A DNA stretch of 39,163 bases from Chloroflexota bacterium (lineage in GTDB: Bacteria > Chloroflexota > Dehalococcoidia > JACQUA01). Shown one piece after another: positions 32,643-39,163 of the stretch (position 1 is the stretch's first letter; each line of letters begins with the position of its first letter). The translations under genes were made by a program, and so were the position numbers. The stretch is taken from NCBI GenBank assembly GCA_016210565.1, contig JACQUA010000087.1:1-39163 (forward strand), given 5' to 3'. Below the pieces are notes generated by a model. The model made no database searches, was not told where the DNA came from, and saw only the letters and a program-made list of their open reading frames with translations.

Positions 32643-33791
32643 TCATCTCCTTTGCAGAATCATGGCGGAAGTGATACAAAGGGTTACATTGTGGCCCAGC
32701 AGGCCCAGCCCGGTGACCAGGGCGGTCCGGGCATTCTTCACCTGCCGGCCCCCGCCCTCCCCCTTCAATTGCCGGATGGCCTCGACGACGTGCAGCACGG
32801 CGCCGGCCGAGCTCGGCTGTCCGACGGACAGTTGCCCGCCGCCGGTATTGACGGGGAAGTCCCCCTCGTAGCTCAGGTCGTGGGCATCCACGAAGCGCCC
32901 TCCCTCACCCTTGGCGCAGAAGCCCAGGTCTTCCAGTTGCACCATGATAGCGATGGGATAATCATCATAGAGTTCCGAGAAATTGATATCTTTGCGGCCG
33001 ACTTTCGAGAATAGCTCCTCGGCGATGCCGGCGAACCCCGTTACCGTCCTGTCCTGCGCCATGTCGGCCACCTGGTAGTTGGACTTCTCGGCGTCGCTGA
33101 CCATGTAGACGGGGTGGTCGGTGAGTTTCTTCGCCACGCGCTCCGAAGCCATCACCACCGCCGCCCCGCCGCTGCACGGCATCACGCAGTCGTAGAGGCG
33201 CGTGGGGTCTGAAATCATCCGTGATTTGAGGTAGTCTTCCATGTTCATCGGCGCGCGCTGCAGGGCGTTGTCATTCTGCCCGGCGTTCTTGCGCAGGGCC
33301 ACTGCGATCTTCCCCAGTTGTTCCAGGGTGGTCCCGAACTGGGCCATGTGCCGGCGTTGCACCAGGCCGAACATGCTGTTGGGTCCCCCGTAGCCGTGAG
33401 GCGCCACGTAGTTGCCCCGCTGGTAGGACTGGATTCCCCTGGGTCTGGTCGCGAAGGTCCCCGCGCCCACGCACAGGGCGACGTCGATCTGGCCCAGTTG
33501 AATGGCGTCGGCGGCCCGGCGCACCATTCCCAGGGCCGAGGCGCCGCCCAGGTCAGACTTCAGTATCCAGTCGAGTTCGAAACCGAGCTGCTCCGCCACA
33601 AACGGAGAATCATCCTCCAGGGTCAAAGAGGCCACCGCGAAGCCGTCCACGTCCGCTTTCTTCAATCCGGCGTTCTGCAAAGCGAGCTGACAGGCCTCGG
33701 CGATGTACTGAAGGACCGAACGGTCCTCTCCCTTGGGCCGTACATACCTGGTTTCCCCGTAGCCCACCAGACAAACCCCCTGTCTATGCAT
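32643..33791 (-). CDS. Thiolase-fold protein lacking the usual Cys and His
   Basis: A 382-residue thiolase superfamily protein with AAAGGAGG before ATG 33791. Where thiolases have CxSG with the nucleophilic Cys, this reads SDLGGASALGMVRRA (about 79-93), so the Cys is Gly or Ala. In the C-terminal half the GHP motif is GQP (NTGGGQLSVGQPSSAG, Q325). The SELYDDYPIAIMVQLEDLGF block resembles that of Ltp2-type retro-aldolases, which use Tyr and need a DUF35 partner. It therefore probably does not catalyse classical thiolysis. It is followed by the DUF35 gene with overlapping codons, so they likely form one complex that cleaves or condenses an acyl-CoA. Confidence 0.8.
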   Translation of the reverse strand: MHRQGVCLVGYGETRYVRPKGEDRSVLQYIAEACQLALQNAGLKKADVDGFAVASLTLEDDSPFVAEQLGFELDWILKSDLGGASALGMVRRAADAIQLGQIDVALCVGAGTFATRPRGIQSYQRGNYVAPHGYGGPNSMFGLVQRRHMAQFGTTLEQLGKIAVALRKNAGQNDNALQRAPMNMEDYLKSRMISDPTRLYDCVMPCSGGAAVVMASERVAKKLTDHPVYMVSDAEKSNYQVADMAQDRTVTGFAGIAEELFSKVGRKDINFSELYDDYPIAIMVQLEDLGFCAKGEGGRFVDAHDLSYEGDFPVNTGGGQLSVGQPSSAGAVLHVVEAIRQLKGEGGGRQVKNARTALVTGLGLLGHNVTLCITSAMILQRR

Positions 33792-33820
33792 GTTTGCCTC
33801 CTTTCAAATGATTACCTGGC

Positions 33821-34095
33821 TCTGTCATTCTGAGCGAAGCGAGCGTAGCAAGCGCAGTCGAAGAATCTTTCGTATGTTGTCATTCTGAGCGAAGCGAGCA
33901 GAGCGAGCACAGTCGAAGAATCTTTCGTACGTTGTCATTCTGAGCGAAGCGAACAGAGCGAGCGTAGTCGAAGAATCTTTTGGCCGTTGTCATTCTGAGC
34001 GAAGCGAGCAGAGCGAGCTCAGTCGAAGAATCTTTTGGCCGTTGTCATTCTGAGCGAAGCGAGCAGAGCGAGCGCAGTCGAAGAATCTTTCGCCT
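33821..34095. repeat. Tandem array of five 55-bp repeats
   Basis: Five adjacent units begin at 33821, 33876, 33931, 33986 and 34041. Each starts with TTGTCATTCTGAGCGAAGCG (TCTG in the first) and ends near GTCGAAGAATCTTTCG or TTTTGG. They differ at a few internal positions. There are no unique spacers, so this is not CRISPR. Each unit has CGAAGCGAGC/GAGCGAGC internal repeats. It lies between the thiolase-fold gene and a decayed insertion sequence. Confidence 0.8.
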
Positions 34096-34111
34096 TCGGA
34101 CTTCCCATTTG

Positions 34112-34180
34112 GTCATTCGTCATTCGGATTTCGTCATTTTCACCGTTTGGTCATTCGTCATTCGGAATTCGTCATTTTCT
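34112..34180. repeat. TCATTCGTCATTCGGATT repeats
   Basis: Two copies of GGTCATTCGTCATTCGGATT (about 34112 and 34147, the second with AATT) lie after the tandem array. The same text occurs near 24.77 kb and 28.40-28.46 kb. Together with the tandem array it fills the gap to the insertion-sequence remnant. Confidence 0.65.
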
Positions 34181-34283
34181 TGGGCATGTACTTATGTCGC
34201 CTGTTGCAGTATGGGATGTCACATGTGAAGGGTCTTTATCCTAGCATGCCGCCGCTTCCCCTGTCAAGTTGCCGCCGGGCCCG

Positions 34284-34716
34284 TGTCGATGTTCAGCGAT
34301 TTTGTCACCAGTTAACTGTTCAGCGAAAATGTCACCCCCTGTCCAAATGAATTCTAAACCCTCTGCGCCATGGATGGTCGCGGGCGGGCCTGCGACGGCA
34401 ATGCTGGTTGAGTTCGGCTGCCTTTGGCGGTGGCGTTGGGGGTACCAATTCGCGTCGAGGCCCCGTGTGATCGGGGACTGACGTGGACTGATGCCCCGGC
34501 GAGTTCCTTTCCATAGCCGGCGAGAATTCGTTTGAAACTTGGCACCGAGGCAACCAACACCTCCGCCGCCCCCCCTCCTGCTCATCTCACCCCGTTGTAC
34601 CTGATCGAGAACCATTGATCGCTTGGGCTCTTCCTTGTTCAGTGTCACCGATTCTTTCACCAGGGTGACATTTTCGCTGAACAGTTAACTGGTGACAAAA
34701 TCGCTGAACATCGACA
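34284..34716. mobile_element. Decayed insertion sequence with perfect 54-bp inverted ends
   Basis: The ends at 34284-34337 and 34663-34716 are exact inverted repeats of 54 bp. Each end contains two direct copies of GTTCAGCGANNNTGTCACC, an arrangement seen at ends of some insertion sequences. The 325-bp interior holds pieces of a transposase on the - strand. One frame begins KESVTLNKEEPKRSMVLDQV, and another has FKRILAGYGKEL, typical of the helix-turn-helix start of IS481/ISNCY-like transposases. The frames no longer join, so the element is non-autonomous. Perfect ends with a decayed interior suggest recent movement in trans. Confidence 0.7.
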
Positions 34717-34732
34717 AACATATCAGAAACCC

Positions 34733-34762
34733 TTGACTTTTTGTTCGGGGTCGCCTTAAAAT
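34733..34762 (+). promoter_or_regulatory. Strong promoter-like sequence upstream of the glycyl radical enzyme
   Basis: TTGACT (34733-34738), an 18-bp spacer and TAAAAT (34757-34762) match the sigma-70 consensus at 10 of 12 positions. It lies 17 bp beyond the insertion-sequence end and points at the glycyl radical enzyme gene, with a leader of about 450 nt. A TTGTAACAA palindrome lies 24 bp downstream. Confidence 0.5.
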
Positions 34763-34783
34763 AGTGACGTCGGAATTTTGGGG

Positions 34784-35014
34784 GTTGTAACAACCTTACG
34801 TGATGGGCTACTGCAAGAGCATGAATCGAAACCGACGTCCCATGTGAACTAGACGTCTCTGATGAACACCTTTTCTTCAAGGAAAGATTGCTGGATGCTT
34901 TGCCTTCGCAGATAACGACTTCCAAGCCCTCATAGGCCAACTAGCGATCAACGCGCTCTTTTACCTGGTGCCGCGTCCTATGGGTCCAGAATCATCACGT
35001 AACTTTGTTACAAC
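34784..35014. repeat. 22-bp inverted repeat with TTGTAACAA dyad in the leader region
   Basis: GTTGTAACAACCTTACGTGATG split at 34784-34805 has its reverse complement at 34993-35014 with 20 of 22 positions matching. Each arm holds a TTGTAACAA-type palindrome, the shape of GntR-family operators. Both arms are bordered by GTCGAATTTTGG-like text in the same orientation. The 187 bp between shows no ORF of note. The pair could be two operators for a looping repressor, or the ends of a decayed small element. From 35015 to the start codon I see only the ribosome binding site. Confidence 0.45.
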
Positions 35015-35215
35015 GTCGAATTTTGGAAAAACTAAACTGTTACCCGATGACGGCCCAATGCGACGGGATTTACTGCCTCCGTATGGAAGGTGCCAAGCTG
35101 GTTGATTGACCTCCGTCATAGAGAGCGGTTTTGCCACGGACTTAAAATGGTGTAATCGAGAATATTATTCAGATTCTGAAGAAGGTATGCCTTTCAGTAA
35201 AAGAGGAGAGTGATT

Positions 35216-37660
35216 ATGGTTACTTTGGCGTCCGCACTGAGTTTTATGGATGTTCTTGACGAAATCGATAAAGTGAATTGTCTTACCGAGAGGGTCAGGA
35301 GACGCAGAGAAGAACTTCGTGAGGCCAAGCCCCGATTAGTCGCGTTTCGCTCTCGATTGGTAACAGATTCCTGGAAGGAAACAGAAGGGGAGTCACTGGT
35401 TATCAGGCAGGCCATGGCTCTCCAGAAATTAGCCAAGGAGTACCCTGTTTTTATCAGGGAGGGGGAGCTTGTTGTCGGGTCAATGGGCCCGCATGTCCGG
35501 TCCGCGGTTGCACAGCCTGACCAAAATGCTAACACGTACCTGGAGGCTTTTGCTGATAAAGGCAAAGAAAGATTTACCACAGAGCAAGATTACCAAACCG
35601 CCGACTTCGACAGACAAGATCGAGAAATGATGCTGGAGGATGCTGCTTACTGGAAAGACAAATGTGCATTCGAGCACAAGAGGAGGGCGGCGAGAGCCTT
35701 ATGGGGCAGCAAGCTGGATGATTTTGAAGAGGCTCGCCTGATTACTGGGCTTCGGGGAACGTCGCCCTTCCCTATCAGTCCCCATTATGAGAAAGTGCTC
35801 GGGAAAGGTCTGAATGGTCTAACATCAGAAGTTGAGCAAGAGCTCCGTAATGTTACATGCTATGACTGGGAAACCAGCCATAAAGTTGATGTATGGCGAG
35901 CCATGGTCATGGCATGTCAAGCCATAATTACCTATGCCAGAAGACACGCGGAGCTGGCAAGGCAGTTGGCTGAAAGAGAGGCCAACGCGGAGCGGAAAAG
36001 AGAGCTGGAGAAGATAGCCGATATATGCAATCGGGTACCAGCAAATCCGCCCCGGAGCTTTCATGAGGCACTACAAAGTGTGTGGTTTATCGCTCTTGGT
36101 ACGGTATTAGAGGGAGGCAGACCTTGGTACAGGCTCGGCAGATTGGACCAATATCTATATCCCTTCTATGAGAAAGACATTCAGGAGGGAAAGATTAGTC
36201 GCCAGGAAGCCGCCGAGTTCCTAGCCTCATTTTGGGTGAAGGTGAACGAGTCAGTCGATTTCAAGAATCCCCTTCAGGTAGATGCTGCTGAAAAATTAAA
36301 TTCACAGTGTAATGCCACTATTGCTGGCGTTGATGCCGATGGGAGAGATGCCACCAATGAACTCTCCTACCTGATACTTGAAGTTGAGCGCCAGATGAAG
36401 CTGGTTCAACCCAACGTAGCCTTACGCTATCACGATGGCCTTGCGCAGGAGTTTCTCGTCAGGGCAGTTGAGGTTACCAGGGAAGTGTCGGGGAAGCCGA
36501 TGTTCGTCAATGACAAGATAGCGATACTGAACCTGTGTAGTAGATGGGGAGTTTCTTTGTCTGATGCCAGGGATTGGGTTACCATAGGATGTGGAGATAT
36601 CTACCCATCCAACGCTGTCCAGCACGGGAATGGGCGCTTTAACCTGGCAAAGGTCCTGCAGATAACATTTAACAACGGGATAGACCCCCGAACCGGCAAG
36701 CGGTTGGGCATAGCCACAGGGGACGCAAGGAATTTCAATTCGTTTAAAGAACTATGTGAAGCCCTACAGAAGCAGTACAGCTTCTTCATTAAAGACCTTT
36801 GTGATTTAACGAATTATCTGCTACGTGTGGAGAGTGAGACAAATGTCTTTCCATTCCACTCTGTGTTAGTGGATGACTGCATCAAAAAGGGGCTGGGTTT
36901 CTTGGAAGGCGGGTTGCGTTACCGGCGACTACAAAGCATCGACCAATATGGCTATGTGGACGTGGCAGATTCACTGACTGCCATTAAGAAATTAGTCTTT
37001 GAGGATAAGGCGATGAGTATGGCTGAGCTGCTGGAGGCGCTGTCGGCCAATTTTGAAGGCAAAGACAAGTTGCGAGCCATGCTTCTGGCAGCGCCAAAAT
37101 ATGGCAATGATGATGACTACGCTGATGAGATGCTGGTTGATGTATATAAGTGGACCAGGGATATCTGTGCGCAACAGCTTAATGTGTGGGGCTATCCATA
37201 TCGCATTGCTGGAAGAGGGCTTACTCGGCACCGCTACTTTGGCAAGACGGTAGGGGCCTTACCTGAAGGCAGGAGAGCTTATGAGCCTCTGGCTGACGGG
37301 TCATTGTCGCCAATGCGAGGTATGGACGTCAAAGGGCCAACTGCTGTCCTGAATTCCGCGGCTAAAGTGGATCTTCTTGGAAGGGAAGCTACCGTCCTAA
37401 ATCAGAAATTCTTCAGGTCAGCAGTAGCGGACAGGGATGGCATACAGAAACTCCTGGCCCTGGTGAAGACCTACTTTGACCGCTATGGCTACCACATTCA
37501 GTTCAACTTGTTTGATCCCCAAACCCTGCTGGATGCCAAGAAGCATCCCGAGAATTACCGCGACATGATAGTCAGGGTCGCTGGCTATAGCGCTTACTTT
37601 GTAGAGTTATCATCTGAGATCCAGGATGAGATTATAGCCAGGACGACTCAATCCCTCTAA
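35216..37660 (+). CDS. Glycyl radical enzyme (pyruvate formate-lyase-like), unusual CGD active site
   Basis: An 814-residue glycyl radical enzyme starting at ATG 35216; AGGAG lies 7 nt upstream (a GTG 6 nt earlier is also in frame). The C-terminal radical loop is RVAGYSAYFVELSSEIQDEI, with Gly790 the radical site. The thiyl Cys lies in WVTIGCGDIYPSNAVQHGNG (C459). Most dehydratase-, lyase- and decarboxylase-type relatives have Cys-x-Glu here, but this has Cys-Gly-Asp. Other family blocks are NLAKVLQITFNNGIDPRTGK and DSLTAIKKLVFEDKAMSM, plus APKYGNDDDYADEM. It is not a PFL (no CC) and not clearly any known class. The activase gene follows two genes later on the same strand, so the locus is self-contained. 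Its composition appears lower in GC than the cluster upstream. Confidence 0.88.
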   Translation: MVTLASALSFMDVLDEIDKVNCLTERVRRRREELREAKPRLVAFRSRLVTDSWKETEGESLVIRQAMALQKLAKEYPVFIREGELVVGSMGPHVRSAVAQPDQNANTYLEAFADKGKERFTTEQDYQTADFDRQDREMMLEDAAYWKDKCAFEHKRRAARALWGSKLDDFEEARLITGLRGTSPFPISPHYEKVLGKGLNGLTSEVEQELRNVTCYDWETSHKVDVWRAMVMACQAIITYARRHAELARQLAEREANAERKRELEKIADICNRVPANPPRSFHEALQSVWFIALGTVLEGGRPWYRLGRLDQYLYPFYEKDIQEGKISRQEAAEFLASFWVKVNESVDFKNPLQVDAAEKLNSQCNATIAGVDADGRDATNELSYLILEVERQMKLVQPNVALRYHDGLAQEFLVRAVEVTREVSGKPMFVNDKIAILNLCSRWGVSLSDARDWVTIGCGDIYPSNAVQHGNGRFNLAKVLQITFNNGIDPRTGKRLGIATGDARNFNSFKELCEALQKQYSFFIKDLCDLTNYLLRVESETNVFPFHSVLVDDCIKKGLGFLEGGLRYRRLQSIDQYGYVDVADSLTAIKKLVFEDKAMSMAELLEALSANFEGKDKLRAMLLAAPKYGNDDDYADEMLVDVYKWTRDICAQQLNVWGYPYRIAGRGLTRHRYFGKTVGALPEGRRAYEPLADGSLSPMRGMDVKGPTAVLNSAAKVDLLGREATVLNQKFFRSAVADRDGIQKLLALVKTYFDRYGYHIQFNLFDPQTLLDAKKHPENYRDMIVRVAGYSAYFVELSSEIQDEIIARTTQSL

Positions 37661-37748
37661 GGTCAAGAGGCAGTGGCAACCTTAACATGCGGGGGAGGTG
37701 TCATAATGCAATAAATAGGTGAAGAGTTCTCAAAAACTGTGCACAAAA

Positions 37749-37757
37749 TGGTACAAT
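37749..37757 (+). promoter_or_regulatory. Extended -10 promoter for the binding-protein gene
   Basis: TGGTACAAT (37749-37757) is an extended -10 (TGn TACAAT), about 33 nt before the start of the binding-protein gene. The 129-bp gap also contains AT-rich sequence up to the AGGGGATAG ribosome binding site. No good -35 is visible. Confidence 0.4.
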
Positions 37758-37789
37758 ACAATAAAAATAAAAAGGACAGGGGATAGCTA

Positions 37790-38947
37790 ATGAAAAAGCG
37801 ATGGTTTTGCTATGTTGGGCTGTTTGTCTTAGCCGGGATTTTACTTCTGTCGACTGCCTGCGCTGCAAGGGAGACCGCCTCTGCCCCTGCAACGGAGGCA
37901 GCACCTGCGCACAGGCCTGTTGTAGATAAACCCACCTGGGAGGCAAAGTGGGATGAGGTTACCCGGGAAGCTAAAAAGGAAGGGGTCGTTTCTGTTATTG
38001 CTGCATCTTCCGTAGTAGAGGAGAGGGAAATATTAACCAGAATTCTGAAAGACAAGTTTGGGGTTACGTTCGAACTCAGTATAGTCCCAGATGTACTGTT
38101 TATCCCGAAAGTGAACCTCGAGAGACAGGCGGGCATCTACGACGTTGATGTTGTAATAAAGGGTCCTGAGCCATTCGCTGAAATTAAGAAAAATAGGCTG
38201 ATAGAACCACTTGACAATGTGATCATCCTTCCCGAGGTGGTGGATAAGAAGAATTGGAGAAGCCCTGAGGGCGTGTTTTACGACAAGGACCACATGATAA
38301 TTGGTGGCTTTAGTACACCAAGTTCACGCATTGCGATCAATACGAAGCTGGTCAGCCCTAGAGAAATAAAGGGCTGGGCGGATATCCTTAACCCAAAGTG
38401 GAAGGGCAAGATAGTGATGGCGGACCCTACCGTATCGGAAGGTGGCCTTACAGCGGTCACCATGCTGCTGATCATGGGGGAGGACTACCTCAGAAAGCTG
38501 GCGCAGCAGGATCCCGTTTTGATACGGGACAAGAGGCTCTTAGTAGAGTGGGTGGTGAGGGAGAAGTTCCCTATTGGGATAGGAGCTAAAGAGTCTGCGC
38601 TACAAAATTTTTCCGAGGCTGGAGCAGGAGAACTTTTATATGTAGTCGACCCAGTGGAAGGTACTACCGCTGGCAGTGGCGGCAGACAAATGGGGCTGAT
38701 GAACAGGGCCCCCCATCCCAATGCAGCCAGGGTATTCCTTAACTGGACCCAGACCAGGGAAGCACAGACCATTTTGGCCCGGGCGAGGGGAGACGCGAGC
38801 AGGAGGCTTGATGTAAGCAATGACTGGCTTACAGGTCACAGTATGATTAAGCCCGGGATGAACCTCATCGAGGTGACCGAGGAAATAACAGAGTTGTTAA
38901 ATACACAATACTTTGATCTTTTCAAAAAGATATTCGCTGTGAGGTAG
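37790..38947 (+). CDS. Solute-binding lipoprotein, iron(III)-type ABC family, linked to the glycyl radical enzyme
   Basis: A 385-residue lipoprotein. The signal peptide [20 protein letters not shown] leads to the lipobox STAC. The mature protein has [34 protein letters not shown] and [19 protein letters not shown], which match the family of the three tandem copies at 14.9-18.6 kb, but it is more diverged and lower in GC. The ligand-binding loops differ (for example [20 protein letters not shown]). It lies 129 bp after the glycyl radical enzyme and 29 bp before the activase, on the same strand. It may deliver the radical enzyme's substrate, which is inference. No permease or ATPase is visible up to the end of the window. 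Confidence 0.85.
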   Translation: MKKRWFCYVGLFVLAGILLLSTACAARETASAPATEAAPAHRPVVDKPTWEAKWDEVTREAKKEGVVSVIAASSVVEEREILTRILKDKFGVTFELSIVPDVLFIPKVNLERQAGIYDVDVVIKGPEPFAEIKKNRLIEPLDNVIILPEVVDKKNWRSPEGVFYDKDHMIIGGFSTPSSRIAINTKLVSPREIKGWADILNPKWKGKIVMADPTVSEGGLTAVTMLLIMGEDYLRKLAQQDPVLIRDKRLLVEWVVREKFPIGIGAKESALQNFSEAGAGELLYVVDPVEGTTAGSGGRQMGLMNRAPHPNAARVFLNWTQTREAQTILARARGDASRRLDVSNDWLTGHSMIKPGMNLIEVTEEITELLNTQYFDLFKKIFAVR

Positions 38948-38964
38948 GTAAAATCTGCCATGCT

Positions 38965-38980
38965 CCATCAAAATTGATGG
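38965..38980. promoter_or_regulatory. Dyad overlapping the activase start codon
   Basis: CCATCAA, AA, TTGATGG (38965-38980) is a perfect 7-bp inverted repeat with a 2-bp centre. It covers the ATG at 38977 of the radical-SAM activase. It could be a repressor site or an RNA hairpin that hides the start. Confidence 0.35.
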
Positions 38981-39163
38981 GGGCTGAAAGCAAAGGCTCA
39001 TATATCGAAAAGGCACTGATATTCAACATTCAACGTTATGGTTTACAGGACGGGCCTGGCATCAGGACAACCGTGTTCCTGAAAGGCTGCCCTCTGAGAT
39101 GTGTATGGTGTTCAAACCCTGAATCTCAGAATTCTTATCCAGAGGTAGCACATAGCAATAGTC
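38977..39163 (+). CDS. Glycyl radical enzyme activating enzyme (radical SAM), partial at window end
   Basis: The first 62 residues of a radical-SAM activase, truncated by the window edge. It reads [20 protein letters not shown], then [18 protein letters not shown] and [13 protein letters not shown]. The [4Fe-4S] cluster motif is Cx3Cx2C (C38, C42, C45). [18 protein letters not shown] is the hallmark of pyruvate formate-lyase-type activases, and WCSNPES resembles the longer activases with extra ferredoxin-type clusters. It uses S-adenosylmethionine to make the glycyl radical on the partner enzyme encoded two genes upstream. The proposed start is the only ATG in frame, but it lies in a hairpin and lacks a clear ribosome binding site. 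Confidence 0.88.
   Translation, partial: MGAESKGSYIEKALIFNIQRYGLQDGPGIRTTVFLKGCPLRCVWCSNPESQNSYPEVAHSNS

Noticed and set aside
33821..34095. Regular repeats resembling a CRISPR array
   Set aside because: The units are directly adjacent with no unique spacers, the repeat is 55 bp, and the same core is scattered elsewhere. No cas genes are present.
34587..34940. - strand ORF of 117 codons across the insertion-sequence end
   Set aside because: It spans the perfect inverted repeat and unrelated leader sequence, and has no domain.
37689..37730. Rho-independent terminator after the glycyl radical enzyme
   Set aside because: No GC-rich stem followed by a T-run is visible there.

Overview
The window looks like a piece of a chromosome from an uncultured, probably anaerobic bacterium. 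The best guess is Chloroflexota, Dehalococcoidia-like. That is inferred from the mix of CaiB/BaiF CoA-transferases, acyl-CoA dehydrogenases, many lone solute-binding lipoproteins and a glycyl radical enzyme, and from the abundance of short dispersed palindromic repeats between genes. No rRNA, tRNA or CRISPR array is visible, so the assignment is tentative.

Layout. (1) 0.3-6.5 kb, + strand: a type III-like restriction-modification pair (Mod methyltransferase, Res helicase-nuclease) preceded by a 54-residue small protein. It is followed by a DUF3467-like small protein, a two-gene hypothetical pair and a 151-bp MITE-like element. (2) 6.6-9.5 kb, - strand: small HTH protein, DinB-like protein, PIG-L deacetylase and ribonuclease D. 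(3) 9.7-14.5 kb: a BaiN/HI0933-type flavoprotein, a hypothetical/HEPN-like pair, an isochorismatase-fold protein without the usual catalytic residues, an Smr-domain protein, a DUF4342 protein and a GIY-YIG protein. (4) 14.8-18.6 kb, - strand: three tandem paralogous solute-binding lipoproteins with no permease or ATPase. (5) 18.8-25.6 kb, - strand: a membrane protein, an FAD-dependent fumarate-reductase-like enzyme, two remnants of further solute-binding protein genes, an M29-like metallopeptidase, a double-cupin protein and a VapBC toxin-antitoxin pair. (6) 25.8-33.8 kb, - strand: a CoA-thioester catabolic cluster containing two CaiB/BaiF CoA-transferases, an acyl-CoA dehydrogenase, an enoyl-CoA hydratase, a second acyl-CoA dehydrogenase broken by one in-frame TAG, a DUF35 Zn-ribbon/OB protein and a thiolase-fold partner. 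(7) 33.8-35.1 kb: a 55-bp tandem repeat array, a decayed insertion sequence with perfect 54-bp inverted ends, and an inverted-repeat leader. (8) 35.2 kb to the end, + strand: a glycyl radical enzyme, a fourth solute-binding lipoprotein, and the start of the radical-SAM activating enzyme.

How the parts may work together. Region 6 has most of the gene set of the bbs pathway, which beta-oxidises benzylsuccinate after radical addition of toluene to fumarate: two CoA-transferase subunits, dehydrogenase, hydratase, and DUF35 plus thiolase. Region 8 supplies a glycyl radical enzyme and its activase. However, the radical enzyme has Cys-Gly-Asp where most relatives have Cys-x-Glu, the thiolase-fold protein lacks the nucleophilic Cys and the GHP His, and no 3-hydroxyacyl-CoA dehydrogenase is visible. 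The substrate therefore cannot be named. The lone binding proteins may capture substrates for these pathways.

The most notable observations are the CGD glycyl radical enzyme locus, the bbs/ltp2-like cluster, the amber-interrupted dehydrogenase, in-frame insertion of dispersed repeats into two genes, and the repeated duplication and decay of the solute-binding protein family.
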